A DNA stretch of 64,000 nucleotides, from positions 3,463 to 67,462 of the forward strand of contig CAXBDA010000007.1 of NCBI GenBank assembly GCA_963974595.1, read 5' to 3'. The position numbers and the translations under genes were made by a program. The notes under the pieces are model-generated. The model was given only the letters and a program-made list of their open reading frames with translations. It was not told the DNA's origin and made no database searches. The first letter of the stretch is position 1. Every line of letters starts with the position of its first letter. The stretch is from PZPK01 sp963974595. GTDB lineage: Bacteria; Pseudomonadota; Gammaproteobacteria; Pseudomonadales; Oleiphilaceae. Below, one piece after another: positions 15,501 to 24,916 of the stretch.

Positions 15501-17219
15501 ATGTCTTTTGACCAATTTCAAGATGTTAATATCCGATGGCGATACAGTTTCTTTCTTGTGTTGTTGTTGGTTGCTGTCTGTGCATTAGTATATAGGGCGA
15601 TTGATTTACATGTTTTCGAGCAAGCATTTTTAGCTGAGCAAGGCGATGCTCGTACCATCAGATTTGAGCGTCTAGAGGCTCACAGAGGCATGATTACTGA
15701 TCGTCATGGTGAGCCGCTAGCTGTCAGTGCACCAGTTGAAACAGTCTATGCTGATCCAAAATTCTTGAACCTTTCATTAGCTGAGATAAAGCGTTTATCC
15801 ATTGCATTGGATGTAAGTTCTTCTTGGTTGTCTAAAAAAATAGCATCAAATAAAAATAAACGTTTTATCTATTTAAAGAGAAAAATGTCGCCTCACGAGG
15901 TAAAGAATGTGCTCTCTCTAAATCTTGATGGCATCTACAGCCAGCGGGAATATAAAAGATATTACCCCACGGGTGAAGTTGCTTCTCATGTTTTAGGGTT
16001 TACCAGTATCGACGGTGAAGGGCAAGAAGGTTTAGAGCTGGCTTATGATGAATGGTTGACTGGCAAGGCAGGTAAAAAGCGTGTCCTGAAAAATCGGAAG
16101 GGTCGTGTAATCAAAGACCTGGGTGAATTAGAAGAAGCTCAAGCGGGGCATGACATACAGCTAAGTCTGGATATGCGGATTCAATATTTGGCTTACAGGG
16201 AATTAAAAGCAGCTGTTGAGACCCATAAGGCGCGATCGGGTTCTATTGTGGTGCTTGATATATCAAGTGGTGATGTGTTGGCGATGGCGAATCAGCCATC
16301 TTATAATCCAAATAATCGTTCAACAATTGATGTCTCACACCTTAGAAATAGAGCGCTTACGGATGTTTTTGAGCCTGGTTCAACAATGAAGTTAGCAACG
16401 GTTGCTGCAGCATTGGAATCAAAAAAATATAGCTTGAGTTCAGAGCTGGATACATCGCCTGGATATATTCGTTTGGGAAAGAAATCTATTAGAGATCACC
16501 GAAATTATGGCACGCTGAGCGTGCTGGATATCGTTGCTAAGTCTAGCAATGTGGGTACAAGCAGGATTGCTTTAGATCTTTCGGGGGACGTCGTTTGGGA
16601 TATGTTGTACCGGCTTGGGTTTGGTCAAGGAACAGGCGTGGGTTTCCCAGGTGAAAGCATTGGCCAGCTTCCTGATTCCTCATCCTGGCAGCCAATTGAA
16701 GTGGCGACGATGTCATATGGTTATGGAATGAACGTCAATGCCTTACAGCTTGCTCAGGCATTTATGATCTATGGTAATGGCGGTGTTAAATATCCATTAT
16801 CCTTAATTCATCGAAATCAGAAAGTTCAAGGTGAACAAATTATACCTCAGGGTGTCTCTGAATCATTAAAAGCAGCAATGAAAGCTGTGGTTGCAAAAGG
16901 GGGGACGGGGACGCGAGCAGACTTGCCTCTCTATGGTGTGGGAGGCAAGAGTGGAACGGTTCATACCGTTGGTAAAGGCGGTTATCAGCAAAGCCAGTAT
17001 CAGGCGATTTTTGCAGGTGTTGCGCCAGCAGATCAGCCTGAAATTGCTCTAGTGGTTATTATAAATGCACCTGCCGGTGCCGAGTATTATGGTGGTGAGG
17101 TTGCAGCACCCGTTTTTTCAAGAGTTGTTGATGGCGCCATGCGTTTGTTAAATGTAAGGCCTGATAAAGGGATTGCAAAGTCGATTCATGCTCGCGATGT
17201 ATCAGGGAAACGAGGTTAA
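15501..17219 (+). CDS. ftsI: Peptidoglycan D,D-transpeptidase FtsI (PBP3)
   Basis: Septum-specific class B penicillin-binding protein that cross-links peptidoglycan together with the glycosyltransferase FtsW. One membrane anchor lies at residues ~17-32, followed by the class B non-catalytic domain with the RGMITDRHGEPLAVS motif near residue 62. The catalytic triad motifs are STMK (Ser ~294), SSN (AKSSNVGTS) and KSGT (GGKSGTVHTVG). Length is 572 residues. It begins 13 bases after ftsL, and murE starts at the TAATATG immediately after its stop. Confidence 0.97.
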   Translation: MSFDQFQDVNIRWRYSFFLVLLLVAVCALVYRAIDLHVFEQAFLAEQGDARTIRFERLEAHRGMITDRHGEPLAVSAPVETVYADPKFLNLSLAEIKRLSIALDVSSSWLSKKIASNKNKRFIYLKRKMSPHEVKNVLSLNLDGIYSQREYKRYYPTGEVASHVLGFTSIDGEGQEGLELAYDEWLTGKAGKKRVLKNRKGRVIKDLGELEEAQAGHDIQLSLDMRIQYLAYRELKAAVETHKARSGSIVVLDISSGDVLAMANQPSYNPNNRSTIDVSHLRNRALTDVFEPGSTMKLATVAAALESKKYSLSSELDTSPGYIRLGKKSIRDHRNYGTLSVLDIVAKSSNVGTSRIALDLSGDVVWDMLYRLGFGQGTGVGFPGESIGQLPDSSSWQPIEVATMSYGYGMNVNALQLAQAFMIYGNGGVKYPLSLIHRNQKVQGEQIIPQGVSESLKAAMKAVVAKGGTGTRADLPLYGVGGKSGTVHTVGKGGYQQSQYQAIFAGVAPADQPEIALVVIINAPAGAEYYGGEVAAPVFSRVVDGAMRLLNVRPDKGIAKSIHARDVSGKRG

Positions 17220-17220
17220 T

Positions 17221-18759
17221 ATGGCGCTTCGAAAAACTTATAGTAGTAGTTTAGCTTTACTGTTGAAAGGAGTCTGTAAAGTCCCTTCAGCGTTGGATAC
17301 GCATGTCTCTGGTTTGGCAATAGATAGCCGAGAAGTCAAAAAAGGCGATATTTTCTTAGCTATTTCAGGTAATCATTCAACATCTACTGAGCATATTAAA
17401 GAGGCGATAGCAAAAGGTGCAAATGCCATTGTTGCTGAAGGCTCCACTAATAAGGGTAAAGTATTTGAGGATGGGCTGGTTGTTGAGTTATTTGTTGATA
17501 ATTTAAAAGAGCAAATTGGCTTAATTGCTGATCGTTTCTTTAGGTCGCCAAGTTCCGAGATGTCGGTTATTGGGGTGACGGGAACAAATGGCAAAACATC
17601 GGTTACTCATTATCTAGCGAGCTATTTTTCCAGAGCTAGTGATCTTGCAGGTGTTATTGGTACTTTGGGGTATGGTCTTGTTGGAGGTGATAATGATCAG
17701 TTAAAAGAGACTGGATTTACAACACCTAATGTTGTCGAAGTGCATAGGTATTTAGCTGAATTAAGGGATGCAGGTGCGAAAAATATCTTCATGGAGGTCT
17801 CTTCGCACGGTCTGAGTCAGCATCGTGTTGATGGCGTAAAATTTGAAGGAGCCGTCTTTACAAACTTAACGCATGAGCATCTTGATTATCATGGCACAAT
17901 GGAAGAGTACGCAGCGAGTAAAGCTAAGCTCTTTTCAAAAGAAAGTTTGAAATTTGTTGTTATTAATGAAGATGATAATTACGCAAGACAGTTTATAGCG
18001 GCGACCCCTTCTGGGGTAAATATTTTTACTTATGGCGTTCAATCTAAGTCAGATATCTCTGTGTTAAATTACCAGTTAAACACCGATTCCGTGTCAACCA
18101 TTACTGCAGAAATAACGACTCCTGCGGGTGAGTTTAATATCCATTCAAGCTTAATTGGTTTGTTTAATTTAAGTAATTTGTTGGCAGTAATGTCGGTTGC
18201 TGTTGCTAAGCAAGAGCTCAGGTCTTGCGAGCAGAGGATGCAGGCTATTACGCCAGTTAATGGTCGAATGCAGATCGTGCATATCAAAGATAAACCCATC
18301 GTTGTCGTCGATTTCGCACATACGCCAGACGCCCTGGAGAATGCGATAGATGCTGTAAAACCGCATTGCAAGGGTAAGGTTATTCTAGTTTTTGGTTGTG
18401 GTGGTGATAGAGATATTGGTAAACGTAAAGTTATGGCTCAAATTGCTGAGAGACTGGCTGACTCCATTATCGTGACGGATGATAATCCGCGAAGCGAACA
18501 GCCAGATGTCATTACGGAGCATATCTTTGAGGGGTTTAAGAATAAGGAAGCCGTCAACTTAGAACATGATAGACAGGCCGCTATTCAATTGGCGGTATCA
18601 CAGGCGAGTGCGCAAGACCTAGTTTTAATTGCAGGTAAGGGGCACGAAACATGGCAGGAAATAAAAGATAAAAAATATTATTTTAATGACCTAGAGGTTG
18701 TTAGAAAAGTATTAGGCTTAGATGTATCCCAAGAAGGTAGTAGGGAGGCGATAGCTTAA
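17221..18759 (+). CDS. murE: UDP-MurNAc-tripeptide ligase MurE (meso-diaminopimelate adding)
   Basis: Cytoplasmic Mur ligase adding the third stem-peptide residue. The ATP-binding loop GVTGTNGKTSVTHY is present, and the substrate-selecting motif reads DNPR (TDDNPRSE), which indicates meso-diaminopimelate rather than lysine. The N-terminal UDP-binding domain shows LAIDSREVKKGDIFLA. The ATG at 17221 lies one base after the ftsI stop and gives 512 residues. An upstream in-frame ATG at 17173 would overlap ftsI by 47 bases and adds a segment not typical of MurE. Confidence 0.96.
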   Translation: MALRKTYSSSLALLLKGVCKVPSALDTHVSGLAIDSREVKKGDIFLAISGNHSTSTEHIKEAIAKGANAIVAEGSTNKGKVFEDGLVVELFVDNLKEQIGLIADRFFRSPSSEMSVIGVTGTNGKTSVTHYLASYFSRASDLAGVIGTLGYGLVGGDNDQLKETGFTTPNVVEVHRYLAELRDAGAKNIFMEVSSHGLSQHRVDGVKFEGAVFTNLTHEHLDYHGTMEEYAASKAKLFSKESLKFVVINEDDNYARQFIAATPSGVNIFTYGVQSKSDISVLNYQLNTDSVSTITAEITTPAGEFNIHSSLIGLFNLSNLLAVMSVAVAKQELRSCEQRMQAITPVNGRMQIVHIKDKPIVVVDFAHTPDALENAIDAVKPHCKGKVILVFGCGGDRDIGKRKVMAQIAERLADSIIVTDDNPRSEQPDVITEHIFEGFKNKEAVNLEHDRQAAIQLAVSQASAQDLVLIAGKGHETWQEIKDKKYYFNDLEVVRKVLGLDVSQEGSREAIA

Positions 18760-18760
18760 G

Positions 18761-20164
18761 ATGATTCAGGCTATATCCTTATCTCAACTTGCTAGTGCCG
18801 TAAATGGCCAGGCTGTTGGAGAAAATATTGAATTTTCTTCGGTTGCTATAGACACTAGGGCTCTTAACGAGGGAGATTTATATATCGCACTCAAAGGCGA
18901 GCGTTTTGATGGGCACCAGTTTATTCAAAAGGCAATCGAAAAGGGCTGCTCGGGGTTTTTAATCAATAGTGAATTTGAAATATCCGATAGCATTCTGGAT
19001 AAAATGCCACACATTGTTGTCGATAATACATTAAAGGCCTTGGGAGAGTGTGCGCGAATAAATCGTGAAAACTTCAAAGGCCGGGTAGTGGGTTTAACGG
19101 GTTCTTCGGGCAAGACCAGCACAAAGAATATGCTTCAATGTATCTTGTCTGAAAAAGGTTCGACCTATGCAACCCATGGTAATTTCAATAACGAAATCGG
19201 CGTGCCGTTGACCTTGTTGAATATAGAGCGTAATCATCAATATGCCGTGGTAGAAATGGGGGCGCGTAAGCAAGGTGATATCGAATATTTAGTCGATTTT
19301 GTACAACCAGATGTCGCAATTTTATTAAATGCCGGTATGGCGCATATTGATACTTTTGGTAGTCAGGAAGATATAGTTCGCACAAAAGGTGAGATATTTA
19401 CCGCCTTAAAATCAGGTGGTTTGGCCGTGGTTAATGCTGACGATCCTGCTCAGAAAATATGGTTGGATTCGCTCATAAACAAAGATGTATTGACCTTTTC
19501 AGTGAAAAGGGAAGATGCAGACCTCTTTGCAAGCAATATCGAGTCAAACGACATAACATCGCGTTTTATCTTGAATTATCGAGGGCAGTCCCAGCCAATA
19601 TTTCTACCTCTGCCTGGTCTACATAACATTGCTAATAGTTTGGCAGCATCAGCTGCTGCGGTTTCTTTGGGTTTTGATCTTCCAACGATCACTAATGGTC
19701 TGGCTAAATTGAGTGCCAGTCAAGGTCGTTTAATGACAATTCCTTGTTCAGAGAAACTACTTGTAATTGACGATAGTTATAACGCAAACCCAAGTTCTAT
19801 GAAGGCTGCCATTGATGTATTGGCATTAAAACAGGGTTATAAAATAGCCGTTTTAGGGGAAATGGCTGAATTAGGTGATTTCGCTAAAAATCTGCACCTG
19901 GAATTAGCTGAATATATTGCTCAAAGCAAAATCGATAAGGTGTATATAATCGGTTCATTTGCCGCTGAAATGGCTGAGCTGGTTGGTGAAAAAGCACATG
20001 TAGCTGTTACCAAAAACGAAGTATTTGATTCTTTAATGAATAATGAAAGAATTTTTGAAACAGATGAAGGTACGCTTATAACAACAAGTGTACTTATAAA
20101 AGGCTCTCGCAGTACGGCAATGGATGAGCTTGTGGATATGATTATAAAAAAGGCGGCTCACTAA
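18761..20164 (+). CDS. murF: UDP-MurNAc-tripeptide-D-Ala-D-Ala ligase MurF
   Basis: Adds the D-Ala-D-Ala dipeptide to complete the UDP-MurNAc-pentapeptide. The ATP loop is GLTGSSGKTSTKNML, preceded by the N-terminal VAIDTRALNEGDLYIALKGERFDGH segment. The central HGNFNNEIGVPLTLL motif is diagnostic of MurF, and the C-terminal domain shows VIDDSYNANPSSMKAAIDVL and LGEMAELGD. The length is 467 residues. It follows murE by one base and abuts mraY with no gap. Confidence 0.97.
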   Translation: MIQAISLSQLASAVNGQAVGENIEFSSVAIDTRALNEGDLYIALKGERFDGHQFIQKAIEKGCSGFLINSEFEISDSILDKMPHIVVDNTLKALGECARINRENFKGRVVGLTGSSGKTSTKNMLQCILSEKGSTYATHGNFNNEIGVPLTLLNIERNHQYAVVEMGARKQGDIEYLVDFVQPDVAILLNAGMAHIDTFGSQEDIVRTKGEIFTALKSGGLAVVNADDPAQKIWLDSLINKDVLTFSVKREDADLFASNIESNDITSRFILNYRGQSQPIFLPLPGLHNIANSLAASAAAVSLGFDLPTITNGLAKLSASQGRLMTIPCSEKLLVIDDSYNANPSSMKAAIDVLALKQGYKIAVLGEMAELGDFAKNLHLELAEYIAQSKIDKVYIIGSFAAEMAELVGEKAHVAVTKNEVFDSLMNNERIFETDEGTLITTSVLIKGSRSTAMDELVDMIIKKAAH

Positions 20165-21247
20165 ATGTTGTATTGGTTATCTTCACTTTTATCTGACTCT
20201 ATGAGCTATTTATCTGTTTTTCAGTATTTAACGCTTCGAGGAATATTAGGCGTCATTACTGCCTTGTTAATCGCATTATGGATTGGCCCAAAAATGATCA
20301 AAAAACTGAGCCAATACCAAATTGGCCAGTCTGTGCGTGATGATGGTCCAAAATCGCATTTGAGCAAAGCAGGTACGCCGACAATGGGCGGTGCATTGAT
20401 TATCTTGGCCGTCGTCGTCAGTACCTTACTCTGGAGTGACTTGGGAAATCGTTATATTTGGATCACCTTATTTGTCACCTTATCTTTCGGGGCGATTGGT
20501 TGGGTTGATGATTATCGAAAAGTGGTCGAGAAAAATTCAAAAGGTTTGTCAGCGAAAGAGAAATATCTTTGGCAATCACTATGCGGTTTGGTTGCCGCCA
20601 TTCTTTTATTTTCCAGTGCCTCGTTGCCACAAGAAACAAATTTAATTGTGCCTGTTTTTAAGGATGTTGTTATTGAATTAGGCCCATTATTTATCCTACT
20701 GACCTATTTCGTCATTGTAGGGACAAGTAACGCCGTAAATTTAACAGATGGTTTAGATGGCTTAGCTATCATGCCGACAGTTTTGGTGGCAGGCGCCTTA
20801 GGTATTTTTGCTTATGCCTCGGGTAACAGTGTTTTTGCTAATTATTTACATATTCCTTATTTACCTGGTACCGGTGAGTTAATTGTATTTTGTGGCGCCT
20901 TGTTAGGTGCAGGTTTGGGTTTCCTTTGGTTTAACACCTATCCTGCTCAAGTATTTATGGGGGATGTGGGTGCGCTGGCTTTAGGTGCTGCTCTCGGTGT
21001 TGTTGCTGTCATTGTTCGTCAAGAGATCGTGTTGTTCATTATGGGCGGTGTTTTTGTGATGGAAACTGTGTCGGTCATTTTGCAGGTCGCATCGTTTAAG
21101 TTGACAGGGCGACGTATTTTTAGAATGGCGCCCTTGCATCATCATTTTGAGCTTAAAGGTTGGCCGGAACCAAGAGTCATTGTTCGTTTCTGGATTATTA
21201 CCGTTATTTTGGTACTGATTGGTTTAGCGACATTAAAAGTTAGATAA
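20165..21247 (+). CDS. mraY: Phospho-MurNAc-pentapeptide transferase MraY
   Basis: Polytopic enzyme that transfers phospho-MurNAc-pentapeptide to undecaprenyl phosphate, making lipid I. It has 360 residues and about ten membrane helices, as in E. coli. Key motifs are DDGPKSHLSKAGTPTMGG, the DD pair in GWVDDYRK, NLTDGLDGLA, FMGDVGALALG and the His-rich loop PLHHHFELKGWPE. The ATG follows the murF stop without a spacer, and murD begins 27 bases later. Confidence 0.98.
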   Translation: MLYWLSSLLSDSMSYLSVFQYLTLRGILGVITALLIALWIGPKMIKKLSQYQIGQSVRDDGPKSHLSKAGTPTMGGALIILAVVVSTLLWSDLGNRYIWITLFVTLSFGAIGWVDDYRKVVEKNSKGLSAKEKYLWQSLCGLVAAILLFSSASLPQETNLIVPVFKDVVIELGPLFILLTYFVIVGTSNAVNLTDGLDGLAIMPTVLVAGALGIFAYASGNSVFANYLHIPYLPGTGELIVFCGALLGAGLGFLWFNTYPAQVFMGDVGALALGAALGVVAVIVRQEIVLFIMGGVFVMETVSVILQVASFKLTGRRIFRMAPLHHHFELKGWPEPRVIVRFWIITVILVLIGLATLKVR

Positions 21248-21274
21248 AACATATTTATTAGGAATGTATTGTTC

Positions 21275-22618
21275 ATGAAAGCAATTATCACAGACAAAAA
21301 AGTCGTGGTAGTCGGTCTAGGTAAGACTGGGCTTTCGTGTGTGCGTTATCTTCACGCCCAAGGTAAACAAATTATTGTGATGGATACGCGTAATACACCG
21401 CCAGGCTTGGATGAATTGATAGCAGGCTATCCCAATGTTCAGTGCATTCTTGGGCGGTTGGATAAAAATATTTTATGCGCTTCAGATGAAATAATTCTGA
21501 GTCCTGGGCTCGCACTTAGTACATCAGAAATTCAAGCTGCGGTTAACAATCAGGTACTTGTTCGTGGTGATATAGATTTATTTGCTGAAGCAGCCAAAGC
21601 ACCGATTATTGCCATTACCGGGTCGAATGGTAAAAGTACAGTCACCACTTTGCTAGGTGATATGGCTAAAAAAACGGGCTTGAATGTCGGTCTGGGTGGC
21701 AATCTGGGTATACCCGCATTAGACCTGTTGGATGGTGCGAAAGACTTGTATGTACTAGAGCTATCGAGTTTTCAATTAGAAACAACGCATACTTTAAATG
21801 CTAAAAGTGTCGTGCTCTTGAACCTGTCTGAAGATCACATGGATAGATACCCAAATAAAATGGCCTATCTGCAAGCGAAACAGCGTATTTTCAGAGGGGC
21901 GAAAAATATCATTGTGAATGATGATGAGCCGCTTAGCTCGCCTCTCGTCAATAGCTCAATGAAGTTGACCCATTTTGGGCTGCAATCAAATGATCTTGAT
22001 AAATTCTCTGTTCTGACAAAAGACGGGGAACGTTATTTAGCCAAAGGCTTTGATGCTTTGATATCGGTAAATGAGCTAGCGATTAGAGGTGAACACAATA
22101 TCAGCAATGCCTTGGCTGCCCTAGCCTTAGGAAGTTCTGTTGGCTTGGCCATGCCTAAGATGCTCGACGCCTTGAAAGAATTTAAAGGCTTATCTCATCG
22201 CTGCCAGTTTGTGCGTTCTGTCGCTGGTGTTGAGTATGTCAATGACTCCAAAGGAACAAATCCAGGCTCTGTAGTGACAGCGCTGAATAGTTTGGGTAAA
22301 GAAATATCTGGCAAGGTGGTATTAATCGCAGGAGGTGATTCAAAAGAAGCAGATCTTGGTTCTCTTGGTGAGCCTGTTAAGCGCTTTGTGAAGGCCTTGG
22401 TATTAATAGGGGTCGATGCTGAAAAATTCAAGTTGCTTTTAGGCAGCATTACTTCTGTATATAAAGAAGACACTATGGCAATGGCTGTTGGTAAAGCACA
22501 TTCAATAGCAGAATCAGGTGACTTGGTTCTTTTATCTCCGGCCTGCGCTAGCTTCGATATGTTTAACAGTTATGAGCAGCGCGGTGACGTATTTATGGAG
22601 GAGGTGATGTCATTATGA
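21275..22618 (+). CDS. murD: UDP-MurNAc-L-alanine:D-glutamate ligase MurD
   Basis: Adds D-glutamate to UDP-MurNAc-L-Ala. The N-terminal Rossmann-like domain begins KKVVVVGLGKTGLSCVRYL, the ATP loop is AITGSNGKSTVTTLLG, and LELSSFQLE, LNLSEDHMDRY and NDSKGTNPGS are family blocks. The ATG at 21275 gives 447 residues. A TTG at 21269, better spaced from the AGGA at 21260, would add two residues, so the start is uncertain by that much. The end overlaps ftsW by four bases (ATGA). Confidence 0.96.
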   Translation: MKAIITDKKVVVVGLGKTGLSCVRYLHAQGKQIIVMDTRNTPPGLDELIAGYPNVQCILGRLDKNILCASDEIILSPGLALSTSEIQAAVNNQVLVRGDIDLFAEAAKAPIIAITGSNGKSTVTTLLGDMAKKTGLNVGLGGNLGIPALDLLDGAKDLYVLELSSFQLETTHTLNAKSVVLLNLSEDHMDRYPNKMAYLQAKQRIFRGAKNIIVNDDEPLSSPLVNSSMKLTHFGLQSNDLDKFSVLTKDGERYLAKGFDALISVNELAIRGEHNISNALAALALGSSVGLAMPKMLDALKEFKGLSHRCQFVRSVAGVEYVNDSKGTNPGSVVTALNSLGKEISGKVVLIAGGDSKEADLGSLGEPVKRFVKALVLIGVDAEKFKLLLGSITSVYKEDTMAMAVGKAHSIAESGDLVLLSPACASFDMFNSYEQRGDVFMEEVMSL

Positions 22619-23847
22619 CGATGAAACCTCAAGTGCCTTTTCAGGGTGTAGACACTCAAATGCTAGTGGTTACCTGTCTTTTACTGGTGACAGGGCTAAT
22701 TATGATTGCTTCTGCTTCTATTGATATTGCGGAAGCAAGAAGTGGTAATGCATTTCATTATGTGACGCGTCATGGGATTTTCATCGCTTTGGGCCTCATT
22801 GCTGCTTTATTTGTATATCAATTGCCACCGATGTGGTGGCAAAAATCAGGTTGGATGGCACTCAGTGCCGCCTTGTTCTTATTAACTTTAGTGCTTATTC
22901 CCGGAATCGGTAAAGAGGTAAATGGCAGTATTCGCTGGATTAGTTTTGGCAGTTTAAATCTACAGCCTTCAGAGATTGCTAAATTATTATTAGTTGCCTA
23001 TTTAGCCGGGTATTTAGTGAGAAGAAGAGGGGAAGTTATCGCATCTTGGTGGGGGTTTGCTAAACCCATGATTGTCTTGTTTATCGTGGCTTTGTTGTTA
23101 CTCGCTGAACCAGATTTTGGTGCCACCGTTGTTATTGGAAGTGCCTTTTTAGGGATGATTTTTTTAAGTGGCGCAAAAATAGGCCAGTTTATTTTGTTGA
23201 TTATTGCTTGCCTTATTTCGGTTGTGTTGCTTGTTATATCTCAGCCATACAGGTTAAAACGCTTAACAGGCTACACAGATCCCTGGGCCGATCAGTACGC
23301 ATCGGGTTATCAGTTAACTCAGTCGCTGATTGCATTTGGTCGTGGTGACATAGCTGGTGTAGGGCTAGGGAATAGTATACAAAAGCAATTTTATTTACCA
23401 GAGGCACATACTGACTTTGTATTTGCGATTTTGGCAGAAGAATTTGGTTTAATCGGGACGTTAATAGTTATTGTTCTTTTTGCGTTATTAGTTTATCGGA
23501 TTTGTAGAACAGGTTTTATGGCAGAAAAAAAAGGTCAATTATTTAATGCTTATTTTACTTATGGCATTGCGATTTTGCTGGGCGTTCAGGCTTTTATCAA
23601 TATGGGTGTCAATATGGGTTTATTGCCAACTAAAGGTCTAACCCTGCCACTTGTTAGTTATGGTGGAAGTAGTTTGATCGTAAGTTGTATGTGTATTGGT
23701 ATCGTTGCTCGTATTCAGAAACAAGTTTCCTTGTATGAACCTGACCACGTTGAAACACCAAATGCTAAGCGAACCAATGATAAAATAAATAATTATAGCC
23801 AGATTTTGAATACTGATGGTCTTCCGCGAGGTGATTATGCGCGATAA
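22615..23847 (+). CDS. ftsW: Peptidoglycan glycosyltransferase FtsW (SEDS family)
   Basis: SEDS-family lipid II polymerase of the septum, partner of FtsI. It has 410 residues with about ten membrane spans. Family motifs are NGSIRWISFGSLNLQPSEIAKL, LLAEPDFGATVVIG, LTGYTDPWADQYASGYQLTQSLIAFGRG (quoted in parts) with the catalytic-loop Asp, and the C-terminal LPLVSYGGSSLI. A near-perfect GAGGAGGTGA ribosome-binding site lies just upstream in murD. A second ATG two codons later is an equivalent start. The end overlaps murG by 11 bases. Confidence 0.96.
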   Translation: MTMKPQVPFQGVDTQMLVVTCLLLVTGLIMIASASIDIAEARSGNAFHYVTRHGIFIALGLIAALFVYQLPPMWWQKSGWMALSAALFLLTLVLIPGIGKEVNGSIRWISFGSLNLQPSEIAKLLLVAYLAGYLVRRRGEVIASWWGFAKPMIVLFIVALLLLAEPDFGATVVIGSAFLGMIFLSGAKIGQFILLIIACLISVVLLVISQPYRLKRLTGYTDPWADQYASGYQLTQSLIAFGRGDIAGVGLGNSIQKQFYLPEAHTDFVFAILAEEFGLIGTLIVIVLFALLVYRICRTGFMAEKKGQLFNAYFTYGIAILLGVQAFINMGVNMGLLPTKGLTLPLVSYGGSSLIVSCMCIGIVARIQKQVSLYEPDHVETPNAKRTNDKINNYSQILNTDGLPRGDYAR

Positions 23848-24916
23848 GACTTTTCTAATTATGGCGGGTGGAACCGGTGGGCATGTCTTTCCTGCATTGG
23901 CAGTTGCGCATTCTTTAGTGGGGCGCCACGACAAAGTAGCTTGGCTAGGCTCTAAGGGTGGCATGGAAGAAGGGATTGTCAAAAAAGCAAACATTCCATT
24001 TTTTGGCATTAAGGTAAAGGGCGTAAGAGGTAAAGGGCGCTTAAGCCAACTATTTGCACCATTTAAAATTATATCTGCTGTGTTTCAGGCCTTCACAGTA
24101 TTGCGTAAAGTCCAGCCTGATGCTGTTTTGGGTATGGGTGGTTTTGCTTCTGGGCCAGGCGGTTTAGCAGCTCGAATGTTAGGTATTCCTTTGGTTATTC
24201 ATGAGCAAAATGCTGTTGCCGGGATGACAAACAAAATATTAGCCAAGTTTGCAACCACAGTGATGACTGCTTTTCCTCAGCCCTTTTCAAATAAAGTCGA
24301 CTGTAAAATGGTGGGTAACCCATTAAGGTCAGATATTGCCCGCCTTTATTACGAGCGGGATATAACTAAAAAAGATCAGTCAGTGAATTTGTTAATTTTG
24401 GGTGGAAGTCTTGGAGCGCAAAGCCTCAATGACGTCTTGCCTCAGGCTCTTGGTTTATTAGACGAAAATTTAAGACCATTTATTTGGCATCAAACGGGTA
24501 AAAATAAATCTGAAGCTGTTAACCGTGCTTACAGCAAATTTAAGATAGAGGTGAATGTTTCAGAGTTTATTGAGGATATGGCGCAAGCATACAAATGGGC
24601 CGATTTTGTTATTTGTCGCGCAGGTGCACTGACAATTTCAGAGTTATGTGTTGCGGGTTTAGGTGCAATTCTTATCCCGTATCCTCATGCAGTTGATGAC
24701 CATCAAGCAAAAAATGCCAATTTTTTAGTGGAAGGTGGAGCGGCGTGGTTACTCGCTCAGAAAGATCTCACACCCAGTGTGTTGGCAGAAGTATTACAAC
24801 CCCTTTTAGCTAAGCGAGAACGAATGAATATATTATCGCAAGCGGCATATAAACTAGCTCAAGTAGATGCGACTGAGAGTGTTGCAAATGAATGCAGGAG
24901 AGTGACTTATGCCTAG
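23837..24916 (+). CDS. murG: Undecaprenyl-PP-MurNAc-pentapeptide GlcNAc transferase MurG
   Basis: Peripheral membrane glycosyltransferase (GT28) that adds GlcNAc to lipid I, giving lipid II. The N-terminal glycine-rich loop is GGTGGHVFPALAVA, followed by VLGMGGFASGPGGLAARMLGIP and HEQNAVAGMTNK. The UDP-GlcNAc site includes LGGSLGAQSLN and CRAGALTISELCVAGLGAILIPYP (quoted as the family block). The ATG at 23837 has GAGGTGAT upstream and gives 359 residues. It overlaps ftsW at the front and murC at the back. Confidence 0.97.
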   Translation: MRDKTFLIMAGGTGGHVFPALAVAHSLVGRHDKVAWLGSKGGMEEGIVKKANIPFFGIKVKGVRGKGRLSQLFAPFKIISAVFQAFTVLRKVQPDAVLGMGGFASGPGGLAARMLGIPLVIHEQNAVAGMTNKILAKFATTVMTAFPQPFSNKVDCKMVGNPLRSDIARLYYERDITKKDQSVNLLILGGSLGAQSLNDVLPQALGLLDENLRPFIWHQTGKNKSEAVNRAYSKFKIEVNVSEFIEDMAQAYKWADFVICRAGALTISELCVAGLGAILIPYPHAVDDHQAKNANFLVEGGAAWLLAQKDLTPSVLAEVLQPLLAKRERMNILSQAAYKLAQVDATESVANECRRVTYA